Made by a program: the position numbers and the translations under genes
Part shown: positions 1-8,200 of the stretch, in pieces
Layout of the letters: each line of letters opens with the position of its first letter
Position numbering within the stretch: position 1 is the stretch's first letter
Source of the DNA: an uncultured Ignavibacteria bacterium
GTDB lineage: Bacteria > Bacteroidota > Ignavibacteria > Kapaibacteriales > UBA2268
NCBI GenBank assembly: GCA_903911805.1
Contig: CAIWET010000369.1
Span: 1 to 12,178 of the forward strand
Length of the DNA stretch: 12,178 nucleotides
Direction: 5' to 3'
The notes under the pieces: generated by a model
Databases searched by the model: none
Seen by the model: only the letters and a program-made list of their open reading frames with translations
What the model was told of the DNA's origin: nothing

Positions 1-22
1 AAAAAGTACTATGTAGCCAAAA

Positions 23-550
23 TTATTTGATATCTGGAGAAGAAGTATCCTGATGAATTTTTCCAGTACTTGTTACACTTACGATACCACTAATAATTTT
101 CCAGCCGCTTTTTTCTTTTTTAAGAGTTCTTGCAACTCTTAGGAAAAAATAGCCATCATCTGATTTGCCAACTTCTCTATAATAGCAAGGCAAACCATAA
201 ATAATACTTGCAAATGTGCCCAATGGATCCAAATAAATTGTTGGGTTATTGATTTCTCCATACGACATTTTATCGTAAAATTTCCATTGTTTCAATACAA
301 CTTCTTTAAATTCTGTTAATGATTTGATTGCTTCGGTTGAATCAGAACCAAAAAATACAACGTCGTTATGAAGAGTATGTACCAATCCAGGAAAATCTTT
401 ATTCTGGAATGCAGTATTATACTGTTTCATTAAATCAATAATTTCTGCTTGGGCTTTTTCTTTTTGCTCTTTTGTCAAATCTTGAACGTTGTCGTTCATG
501 CAAGCATTCAGTATCAAACCGAGTACAAATAGTAGAATGATTTTTTTCAT
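23..550 (-). CDS. Lipoprotein with SnoaL/NTF2-like domain
   Basis: This encodes a 175-residue exported lipoprotein. The N-terminus has two lysines, a hydrophobic stretch (residues 5-14) and a lipobox ending L-N-A-C, with Cys17 as the predicted lipidated residue. The rest (about 30-165) reads like a SnoaL-like/DUF4440 NTF2-fold domain: an opening helix with Y44, then A47-F48-x2-K51-D52, then D63-V-V-F-F-G-S-D70 followed by E73, and a closing strand with G149-W150-K151-I152-I153. This fold is a small cone-shaped barrel that binds small ligands or acts as a dimerising module; the sequence does not show which. There is no Asp right after the Cys, so outer-membrane localisation is likely by the classical rule. 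The start is supported by GAGGG five bases upstream (complement of 556-560). It is transcribed divergently from the next gene. The family call is from pattern recognition only, and the substrate is unknown. Confidence 0.8.
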   Translation of the reverse strand: MKKIILLFVLGLILNACMNDNVQDLTKEQKEKAQAEIIDLMKQYNTAFQNKDFPGLVHTLHNDVVFFGSDSTEAIKSLTEFKEVVLKQWKFYDKMSYGEINNPTIYLDPLGTFASIIYGLPCYYREVGKSDDGYFFLRVARTLKKEKSGWKIISGIVSVTSTGKIHQDTSSPDIK

Positions 551-755
551 AAATTCCCTCTTTTTTTAAGTTTTTTAAACTTTTAGCAAACATTTTTATA
601 TTTGCTTTAATTCTTAACAATAATCTAATGAAATTTTCATATAAAAACAAAATATATTTTTTAATCAATCAATTTTTGTGAAAATATTTTTTGGTATGGA
701 CTTTGAATAGTAATAATGTATATATTAAAAAATAAATATAATTGTGGAGTTTATT
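551..755. promoter_or_regulatory. Divergent intergenic region, promoters expected
   Basis: This 205-base AT-rich gap separates the start of the minus-strand lipoprotein gene from the plus-strand small gene, so it must hold promoters for both directions. I found no convincing Bacteroidetes-type (TTTG / TAnnTTTG) promoter. On the plus strand TTGGTA (691-696) lies 17 bases before TAATGT, a weak sigma-70-like possibility only. A 77-codon minus-strand open frame covers much of this region but overlaps the lipoprotein start and has no coding character. Confidence 0.4.
744..749 (+). promoter_or_regulatory. Shine-Dalgarno GTGGAG that fixes the start of the small gene
   Basis: GTGGAG ends six bases before the ATG at 756. 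The longest open frame would begin at the GTG inside this motif, but using it as start codon would leave no upstream ribosome site. The GTG is therefore better read as part of the ribosome binding site, with translation from ATG 756. Confidence 0.65.
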
Positions 756-1109
756 ATGAAAATTACAAATATATCTCAAAGAGCCTTAAATGATTATGAA
801 ATCAATGCTTTACTTGATATGAAAACTATTAAAAAAGATAAAATTGAGCCTGCAAAACCTGAAATCCAGCCAAATAAAATCCCTTGGCAAAAGGATATTT
901 TAATGTCTGCAATCACTTCATTGGAGAATAATAAACAATTGGATAATAATCACCCTTTAGGAAAATTATCTAATGCTCCAATTGAGTCTTTCGAAGAAGC
1001 TAAAATTGAATTGAATTATTTCAAAACCCCATTCTATAAAAATAGTGCTTCTCAGGCACAGGCAAATTTAAGTATTCAGGATGTTTTGTATTTATTTACT
1101 AATGATTAA
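756..1109 (+). CDS. Small soluble protein of unknown function
   Basis: This encodes 117 residues if read from ATG 756; a GTG at 744 would add four residues. It has no signal peptide or membrane segment, so it is probably cytoplasmic. The middle (about 24-45) is rich in Lys, Pro and Glu and looks like a flexible linker. The C-terminal third, from P75-I-E-S onward, looks helical and ends with A-S-Q-A-Q-A-N-L-S-I-Q-D-V-L-Y-L-F (98-114). That pattern resembles the terminal helix of flagellin and related flagellar axial proteins (AQAN, a Q, then VLxLL). The N-terminus does not resemble flagellin, and the protein is much too short to be one. I do not recognise the gene. It stands alone: the upstream gene is divergent and a 307-base gap follows. 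Coding is supported by the ribosome site and a codon pattern like the neighbours. Confidence 0.65.
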   Translation: MKITNISQRALNDYEINALLDMKTIKKDKIEPAKPEIQPNKIPWQKDILMSAITSLENNKQLDNNHPLGKLSNAPIESFEEAKIELNYFKTPFYKNSASQAQANLSIQDVLYLFTND

Positions 1110-1416
1110 TTCTTAATTTTCAAAACAATTAATTATTGCAATTGTATATAAAGAAAATCGAAATAGCTTTCAAATTATTGATTTCAGCATTTTTACCTAT
1201 TTTAAGGAATATTCCAAAATGCAATAATTATATTTGCCAAGTGTATCACTAGATAAGCACAAAATGTTCTAACTATTGTTTATTTTTCTAAAGCTTTATA
1301 AAACAAAGTTTTACTGAAATCTAATTAATTAGCTAAATTTATTTTGTTTTTTTTTCACAATATTTTTTAATCTCATTTGTTAATGACTTTAAAGTTTTAT
1401 AATGAGAGGATAAAAT
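1110..1416. other. 307-base non-coding gap with small palindromes
   Basis: No gene is visible here. The gap must contain the end of the small gene's transcript and the promoter of the large secreted protein. It contains an 11-base inverted repeat (TAATTATTGCA at 1130-1140, its complement at 1220-1230), a 10-base palindrome GGAATATTCC at 1206-1215 flanked by ATTTT and AAAAT, and a 12-base palindrome CTAATTAATTAG at 1321-1332. A T-rich run lies at about 1344-1355. I see no recognisable riboswitch, strong terminator or consensus promoter. In DNA this AT-rich, short palindromes may be chance. Confidence 0.4.
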
Positions 1417-4400
1417 ATGTTAAGAATAGCTAAAAAATTGATTGCTTTAGTAAGCTTGTCATTTTTTCTTTTAAATACTAATTTGGAATTAAATGCCCAA
1501 GTTGTAACAAGAAATGAAAAACCTATTGAAGCTAACTTCTATCAACTCCAAAATGACTTTAAAGACTATTGGAGCAATAAAGACAACACACAAAAAGGCA
1601 AGGGTTGGAAGCAATTCAAAAGATGGGAATGGTTCTGGGGACAGAGATTATATCCATCTGGCGAATTTAAAAATCCAATGGCTGCTTACGAAGCACACAG
1701 AACAGTAACAACCAAAAAAAGTAAAAACAATGGAATTCAGGCGGTTGGAGATTGGGTTTCTTTAGGACCTACGTCTTCATCCGGCGGTTATGCAGGAATT
1801 GGAAGAATTAATTGTGTAAGAGAAAATCCTTCAAACTCTAGTATATTATATGCTGGAGCTGCAGCAGGTGGCTTTTGGATTTCTACAAATGGTGGAACTT
1901 CTTGGGCAACTACAACAGACGAAATTGGTTCACTAGGCGTTACTGACATTGCTGTTGATCCAAATAATTCATCAAATATTTTTATTGCTACTGGCGATGC
2001 CGACGCAGGAGATACATATTCTGTTGGTATCCTAAAATCAACCGATGGAGGCTCCACTTGGAACACTACCGGATTGAACTGGACAACTAATAATACAAGA
2101 ACAATTTCTAGAATTATTATTCACCCAACTAATTCCAGCATAATGTATGCTGCAACTAGTAATGGTGTTTATAAAACTACCGATGGTGGTTCAAACTGGA
2201 CTCAAGTTTACGCAAATGCTGTAAAAGATCTTGAAATGAATCCATCAGACCCTACAATGCTTTTTGCATCAAGGACAACAGTTGTAAGAACAACTGACGC
2301 TGGTTCTACTTGGTCTACAGCTTCAGGACTTCCAGCTTCTGGCGTTTATCGTGCTGCAATTGCAGTTACACCTGCTAACTCTGCTTATGTTTATGCATTC
2401 TTCTGTAATAATTCAAATTATGGATTTTATGGATTATATCGTTCTACCAATTCCGGAGCTTCATTTACCCAAATGTCAACTACTCCTAATATCTTAGGAT
2501 GGAATACAACTGGAAATGATGCTGGTGGACAAGGCTGGTATGATTTAGCTTTAGCAGTTTCTCCTTCAGATGCAAACTTGATTTTTACAGGTGGTATTAA
2601 TATCTGGAAATCAACAAATGGCGGTACAAATTGGACAAATTTATCAAATTGGACTTCTTCTGTTCACGCCGATCAACACGATATCTGGGTTGTTCCTGGA
2701 ACTACAAGAATGTATGCTGGAAATGATGGCGGAGTTTATAAAAGTACAAATGCAGGAACAAATTGGACTTGGATTGGTAACGGAATTAAAGCAACACAGT
2801 TTTATAGAATTGGTGGCTCAGCAACTAATTCAAGTTTAGTAATTGCTGGTGCACAGGATAATGGAACAAAATTAAGAAACGGTTCCACTTGGACTGACGT
2901 TATTGGTGGTGACGGTATGGAATGTATTATCAGTCATTCAAATTCAAATATTCAATATGGCGAATTATATTATGGAGCAATCAAAAAATCAACAAATGGT
3001 GGAACTTCATTCTCAGCAATGACATTGCCATCAGAACAAGCAACTTATGGCGCTTGGGTTACTCCTTATATTATGCATCCATCAGATGCAAACTTAATGT
3101 TCCTTGGATATAAGAATGTATTCAAAACTACAAATGGTGGCACAGCTTGGACTCAGATTTCCAATTTTGCGAGCGGTTCATTAACATTGCTTCACGCTGC
3201 ACCATCAAATGCAAATTATATTTATGCCGGAACAGGGTCAGTATTATCTAAAACAACAAATGGCGGAACAACTTGGACATCCATTAACTTGCCATCAGGA
3301 AATTATAACACTTATTTGGCAATTCATCCAACAGACCCATTAAAAATCTGGGCAACATTCTCAGGTTATTCATCAGGACAAAAAGTATATTACTCAACTG
3401 ACGGTGGTTCTTCTTGGACTAACGTATCAGGAGCTTTACCAAACGTACCTTGCAATACAATTGTTTTCCAAAAAGATTATAACAACAGAGTTTACGTTGG
3501 AACAGATGTTGGAGTTTATTATAAAGATGATAACAATGCAGCTTGGCAGGATTTCAATACAAGTTTACCAAATGTAGTTATTAATGAATTAGAAATCCAC
3601 GAAGGCTCAAGCAGATTAAGAGCTGCAACTTATGGTAGAGGACTTTGGGAAGCAGAAATACCTGTTATCTCATTAACACTAGATGCACCAGTATTAAGTG
3701 CACCAACAAATAATGCAACAGGCGTAGCAATTGCGCCAACACTAAGTTGGGGTGCAGTAACAAATGCATTAAGTTATACAATTCAATATTCAACAGATAA
3801 TACTTTTGCTACAAATACTGCAACTACATCTTCAACAACTTCTAAAAGCATTTCAGGATTGAATTATAATGCCACATACTATTGGAGAGCAAAAGCAGTA
3901 AATGGAAATGTAAATAGTACTTGGTCATCTACATTCACTTTCACAACATTGCAATTAACATTAAGTGCTCCAACATTATCATCACCAGCAAATAGTGCAA
4001 CAGGCGTAGCAATTGCACCAACACTAAGTTGGGGAGCTGTAACAAATGCAACAGGATATACAATTCAGTATTCAACCGATAATACTTTTGCAACGAAAAC
4101 AGAAGTTACTTCAGCAACTACATCAAAAAGTTTATCAGGATTAAACTTAAATACTACATATTATTGGAGAGCGAAAGCAACCAATGGTAATGTAAATAGT
4201 GCTTGGTCATCTACTTTTTCATTTACAACTGTTCAATTAACATTAACTGCACCTACTTTATCATCTCCAGCAAATAGTGCAACAAATGTATCAATAGCAC
4301 CAACATTTAGTTGGGGAACAGTAACCAATGCAACTGGATATACAATTCAGTATTCAACTGACAATACATTTGCAACTAATACTGAAGTTACATCATCCAC

Positions 4401-5106
4401 AACAACAAAAGCGATTTCAGGATTGAGCTATAATACAGTTTATTATTGGAGAGCAAAAGCAACAAATGGTGGCATTTCTTCAGCTTGGTCAACAACAAGA
4501 AGTTTTACAACTTCTCAGTTAACATTAGCTGCTCCAACTTTGATTACGCCTACAAATGGCGCTTCAAATAGAACTAGAAATAATCTCGCATTTAGTTGGG
4601 GAGCAGTAACCAATGCAACTGGATATACACTTCAACTTTCTACAACATCGACTTTTTCAACTCTTTTTGGGACATACACAACAACTACTAATTCCACTAC
4701 AATTAGTGGATTAGGTTCTAAAATAAAATACTACTGGAGAGTAAAAGCAACAAATGGAGGAATTTCTTCATCATGGTCAACAACAAGATACTTTACAACA
4801 GGTAGAACAAGAGAAATTGAGGATAATTCAGAAATAGGCATTAATCCAATTGCAAGTAATTCAATTTACATTGCTCCAAATCCATTAACAAGTCGCTGTG
4901 AAATTTCAATAACTACTGCTGATGGAACAGCAAATCATTTTGCACTCTATAATTTACTTGGATTAAAAGTAAAGGAATTCCAAATTCCAAGCGGAGTTGT
5001 TAATGTTCAATTTGAATTAAACAGAGAAAATCTTCCTGCTGGTGTTTATATGTTAGTATTAAGCAATTCTGAGGGAAATGTAAGCGAATTACTATTTATT
5101 GAATAA
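1417..5106 (+). CDS. Large T9SS-secreted Vps10-like propeller protein with four FN3 repeats
   Basis: This encodes 1,229 residues. A Sec signal peptide (1-27, cleavage near N26-A27-Q28) is followed by a Trp-rich segment with F67-K-R-W-E-W-F-W-G-Q-R77. Residues about 110-748 form a sortilin/Vps10 or BNR-type beta-propeller. I count eleven Asp-box motifs of the form S/T-T-N/D-x-G-x-x-W/F, for example 208-215, 399-406 and 660-667, plus H417-A-D-Q-H-D422, a recurrent motif of this propeller family. Four fibronectin-III-like repeats follow (755-848, 849-942, 943-1036, 1037-1129). The end (1154-1229) is a type A T9SS sorting domain with P-N-P, L-L-G, and L-P-A-G-V-Y. The protein should pass Sec and then T9SS to the surface or medium. 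Asp boxes are structural, so no sialidase activity is implied; binding or adhesion is more likely. GAGAGGA ends six bases before the ATG. A terminator follows. Paralogue of the next gene. Confidence 0.9.
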   Translation: MLRIAKKLIALVSLSFFLLNTNLELNAQVVTRNEKPIEANFYQLQNDFKDYWSNKDNTQKGKGWKQFKRWEWFWGQRLYPSGEFKNPMAAYEAHRTVTTKKSKNNGIQAVGDWVSLGPTSSSGGYAGIGRINCVRENPSNSSILYAGAAAGGFWISTNGGTSWATTTDEIGSLGVTDIAVDPNNSSNIFIATGDADAGDTYSVGILKSTDGGSTWNTTGLNWTTNNTRTISRIIIHPTNSSIMYAATSNGVYKTTDGGSNWTQVYANAVKDLEMNPSDPTMLFASRTTVVRTTDAGSTWSTASGLPASGVYRAAIAVTPANSAYVYAFFCNNSNYGFYGLYRSTNSGASFTQMSTTPNILGWNTTGNDAGGQGWYDLALAVSPSDANLIFTGGINIWKSTNGGTNWTNLSNWTSSVHADQHDIWVVPGTTRMYAGNDGGVYKSTNAGTNWTWIGNGIKATQFYRIGGSATNSSLVIAGAQDNGTKLRNGSTWTDVIGGDGMECIISHSNSNIQYGELYYGAIKKSTNGGTSFSAMTLPSEQATYGAWVTPYIMHPSDANLMFLGYKNVFKTTNGGTAWTQISNFASGSLTLLHAAPSNANYIYAGTGSVLSKTTNGGTTWTSINLPSGNYNTYLAIHPTDPLKIWATFSGYSSGQKVYYSTDGGSSWTNVSGALPNVPCNTIVFQKDYNNRVYVGTDVGVYYKDDNNAAWQDFNTSLPNVVINELEIHEGSSRLRAATYGRGLWEAEIPVISLTLDAPVLSAPTNNATGVAIAPTLSWGAVTNALSYTIQYSTDNTFATNTATTSSTTSKSISGLNYNATYYWRAKAVNGNVNSTWSSTFTFTTLQLTLSAPTLSSPANSATGVAIAPTLSWGAVTNATGYTIQYSTDNTFATKTEVTSATTSKSLSGLNLNTTYYWRAKATNGNVNSAWSSTFSFTTVQLTLTAPTLSSPANSATNVSIAPTFSWGTVTNATGYTIQYSTDNTFATNTEVTSSTTTKAISGLSYNTVYYWRAKATNGGISSAWSTTRSFTTSQLTLAAPTLITPTNGASNRTRNNLAFSWGAVTNATGYTLQLSTTSTFSTLFGTYTTTTNSTTISGLGSKIKYYWRVKATNGGISSSWSTTRYFTTGRTREIEDNSEIGINPIASNSIYIAPNPLTSRCEISITTADGTANHFALYNLLGLKVKEFQIPSGVVNVQFELNRENLPAGVYMLVLSNSEGNVSELLFIE
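3679..4803 (+). repeat. Four in-frame tandem FN3-coding repeats, 282-base period
   Basis: The repeats begin at 3679, 3961, 4243 and 4525, an exact step of 94 codons. Each encodes a module that starts with APxL and SPxN/TPxN, continues with A/S-W-G-x-V-T-N, YT(I/L)Q, a YYWR(A/V)KA core and W-S-(S/T)-T, and ends with FTT. Repeats 1 and 2 differ at about 18 of 94 residues by eye count and share long stretches of nearly identical DNA, for example around 3717-3775 and 3999-4057. The fourth is the most different (NRTRNN and LQLST instead of the IQYSTDNTF pattern) and corresponds best to the last FN3 module of the downstream paralogue. Confidence 0.9.
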
Positions 5107-5128
5107 GTAAAAAATCGCACTCTAATTC

Positions 5129-5167
5129 AAAAGCCCTGTAAATTATATTTGCAGGGCTTTTATTTTT
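5129..5167 (+). terminator. Intrinsic terminator after the first propeller gene
   Basis: A perfect 10-base stem (AAAAGCCCTG at 5129-5138 with CAGGGCTTTT at 5152-5161) extends inward by about five more pairs, including one G-T pair, leaving a three-base TAT loop. It runs into a T-rich tract ending near 5167. It begins 22 bases after the stop codon, so it separates the two paralogues transcriptionally. The symmetrical A and T flanks could also allow it to work on the other strand. Confidence 0.9.
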
Positions 5168-5244
5168 CGAATCTGATAAATAATATTTAAGTACAATAAA
5201 AAATAATATACTTAGTTTATACTTGAAAAATAATCATTTACAAA

Positions 5245-5251
5245 GAGAGGG
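5245..5251 (+). promoter_or_regulatory. Shine-Dalgarno GAGAGGG that fixes the start of the second propeller gene
   Basis: The longest open frame could begin at a TTG at 5223, but GAGAGGG lies inside that extension and ends four bases before ATG 5256. Starting at 5256 also places two charged residues directly before the hydrophobic core, as expected for a signal peptide. The start at 5256 is therefore preferred. Confidence 0.8.
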
Positions 5252-5255
5252 TTTT

Positions 5256-8200
5256 ATGATTAAATTCCAAAAATTAACTATTTTAGTTGCTATTTTTATA
5301 GTATTTATTTTAGTACAATTCAATGCAAAAGGGCAATCAGTAACAGTTGACCCAAATGCCAAGGCACCAAATTTTACGCAAATTCAACAACAATTTACTG
5401 ACTATTTCAAAAATATCGACAAAACTCAAAAAGGTACTGGCTACAAGCCTTTCAAAAGATGGGAATGGTTTTGGGGACAAAGAACATTTCCTACTGGAGA
5501 ATTTCCCAATCCTATGGTAAATTATATAGAATTTAATGATGTTCAAGCAAAATTTGAAAAGTATAATAAAATTAATAGAATTGAGCAACAAGAATCTTGG
5601 AGCTGTTTGGGTCCAATGTATAAATCAGATCCTGGAGATTATCTTTATAATGATAATGTGAATGACAAATTTCCACGTTCAAATGCTTTGGGTAGAATTT
5701 CTTGTTGTAGAGTAAAACAATCAGATAACAATACAATTTATGCAGGTACAGCTTTAGGAGGATTTTGGATTACCACTAATGGAGGATTTACTTGGACTTC
5801 TACAACAGATAATCTTGGTTCATTAGGTATTTCTGATATAGCCATTGATCCTAATAATTCTAATATAATATATATAGCAACCGGTGATGCTGATGCTTTA
5901 GATGCATTTTCTATTGGAATAATGAAATCAACAGATGGTGGATATCATTGGAATCAAACAGGTCTAAATTTTGCTCAGTCAGATTGTAAAGCCATTTCAA
6001 GAATACTAATCCGCCCTGATAGTAGTAATGTTATATTAGCAGGTACAAGTAATGGAATTTATAAATCTTATAATTATGGTCAAACTTGGAAATTGGTTTA
6101 TCAAGCAAGTGATTATTATGCTATAGATCCTTGGAAAGGAAAAGTTGAGGTTACGGCTAATGATTATAAAACAATAAAGGATATGGAATTCAAACCGAAT
6201 AATCCAAATATTATCTATGCATCTTATAATTCAATTGTCAATAGTACAAATGGTGGCGAAACTTGGAAATCATCAATTGGAATTCCAAACAATAAGAGTA
6301 TTATGAGAATTGCTTTAAGTGTAACTCCTGCCAATCCAAATATTGTTTATGCAGTTGCTGTTACTAACCAAGGTCAAAGTAAATATTATTTTGAAGGTTT
6401 TTATAAATCTACTAATTCTGGAATTAGTTTTAATAAAGTTTCATCTACTCCAAATATTCTTGGTTGGGACAGTTTAGGAAACGAAAAAAAAGGTCAAGCT
6501 TGGTATGACTTATCAATTGCAGCAAATCAAGTAAATCAAAATGTGATTTATGTTGGAGGTGTAAATATATGGAAATCTACAGATGGAGGAGAAAATTGGG
6601 AGAATGTGTCTCAATGGCAAAGAACAATACATGCTGATCAGCACGAAATTTATTATGTTCCCAATTCAAATATTATATATGTTTCCAATGATGGTGGATT
6701 GTATCGAACAAAAGATGATTTTAGTAGCTGGGAGTTTTTGAGCAATAGAATTTCTAATTCAACAATTTATAGAGTTGGTTTATCTCAATTAAATTACGAT
6801 AAAATATTATGTGGTTTTCAGGATAATGGAACTAAACTGCATTTAAGTCCAAATGACTGGCACGATATCAGAGGAGGAGATGGTATGACTTGTTTCTTCC
6901 GTCCTGACAGCGATAATGTTATTTATACTCAATACCCACATGGAGATTTTTGTATTTCTCACAATGGAGGTAAAAAATTTAAATCGACAGATTTTGTAAA
7001 TAGTTCCTGGTTGTCTCCTATGACTTTTAATGATGATACTCTATTTTATTTCAATTCAGGAAGATTGTCATATTTTGTTGAATATGGTCATTTGGGTAAT
7101 CCAACATTTGGGGTTTATAAAGATTCACCATATATTGGAGGCGTCGTTGATTTTAAGATTAGTTATTTTAATCCAAAATATATGTATATGTGTGGAGTAA
7201 AAAGTAATAATATTGATCAGTACTTTTATAGAACAAAAGATAGAGCTGCAAATTGGGATTTATTAACTATTCCAACAAATAAACAAATCACTAATATTGA
7301 AATCAATCCTACAAATCCTGAAAAATTATGGATTTCTTGTTCAGGATATTCAAAAGGTGATAAAGTATATTATTCATCTAATGGTGGTAATACTTGGGTA
7401 AATATTTCTGGATCTTTACCAAATGTTCCTGTTAATTGTATAAAGTACCAAAAAGGTTATTATAATAGAATATATGTAGGAACAGATATTGGAGTATTTT
7501 ATCGTGATGATTATCATTCAGATTGGGTTAGCTTCAATAATGGATTTCCTAATGTCTGTGTTATGGATTTACAAATTCAAGAGAGTATAAATTATTTATA
7601 TGCTGGCACTTTTGGCAGAGGTTTATGGTCAACTCCATTGCCTAAACCTGCTTCGATGTTAGCCGCTCCAACTTTAACATCACCAATTAATAATGCAAAT
7701 AATATTGGATTAAATCCTAAATTAACCTGGTCATCTGTAAATGATGCTTTTGCATATACAATTCAATATACTACTAATATGTTAGGAGTTTGGAATGAAG
7801 TATCCTCAAACAATACGTATGTGTTTTTGTCTAATTTAATTTCAGAAACAAAATATTATTGGAGAGTTAAGGCAAAACAAGCTTCAGCGACAAGCCCTTG
7901 GTCAACTATCTTTTCATTTACAACATCAGACATAACATTAAACAAACCAGAATTGATTTATCCAGTTGATAATGCATTGAATTGCACATTAAATCAAACT
8001 GTTAAATGGCTTAAGACTGATAATGCTTTAAGTTATATTATTCAATACTCACCAACATCTACTTGGGCAACTTACGAAGAAGTTACTTCGGAAACTTTCT
8101 ATAAAATTTTGAATGATTTATTGCCAAATAATAAATACTATTGGAAAGTAAAGGCAGTAAACGGTGATAATAGTTCGCCTTGGTCAGACATATCTTCATT

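Noticed and set aside
435..668. 77-codon minus-strand open frame across the lipoprotein start
   Set aside because: It overlaps the well-supported lipoprotein gene in another frame, covers its 5' untranslated region and ribosome site, and its translation has no domain or codon character of a real protein.
1110..1416. Riboswitch or small RNA in the long gap
   Set aside because: No conserved aptamer-like core and no terminator hairpin with a T-tract could be recognised; only short AT-rich palindromes are present.
1514..3113. Several 60-90 codon open frames inside the first propeller gene on both strands
   Set aside because: All lie within a clearly coding frame with domain matches along its length; their translations are low-complexity shadows of the Asp-box repeats.
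1417..3666. Sialidase or glycoside hydrolase assignment from the Asp boxes
   Set aside because: Asp boxes are structural turns in many propellers. The arginine triad, Tyr and Asp expected of sialidases could not be identified, and the HADQH motif fits the Vps10/BNR-like secreted group better.
3679..4803. CRISPR-like or satellite repeat array
   Set aside because: The period is 282 bases, in frame, and encodes FN3 modules; there are no short repeats with unique spacers.
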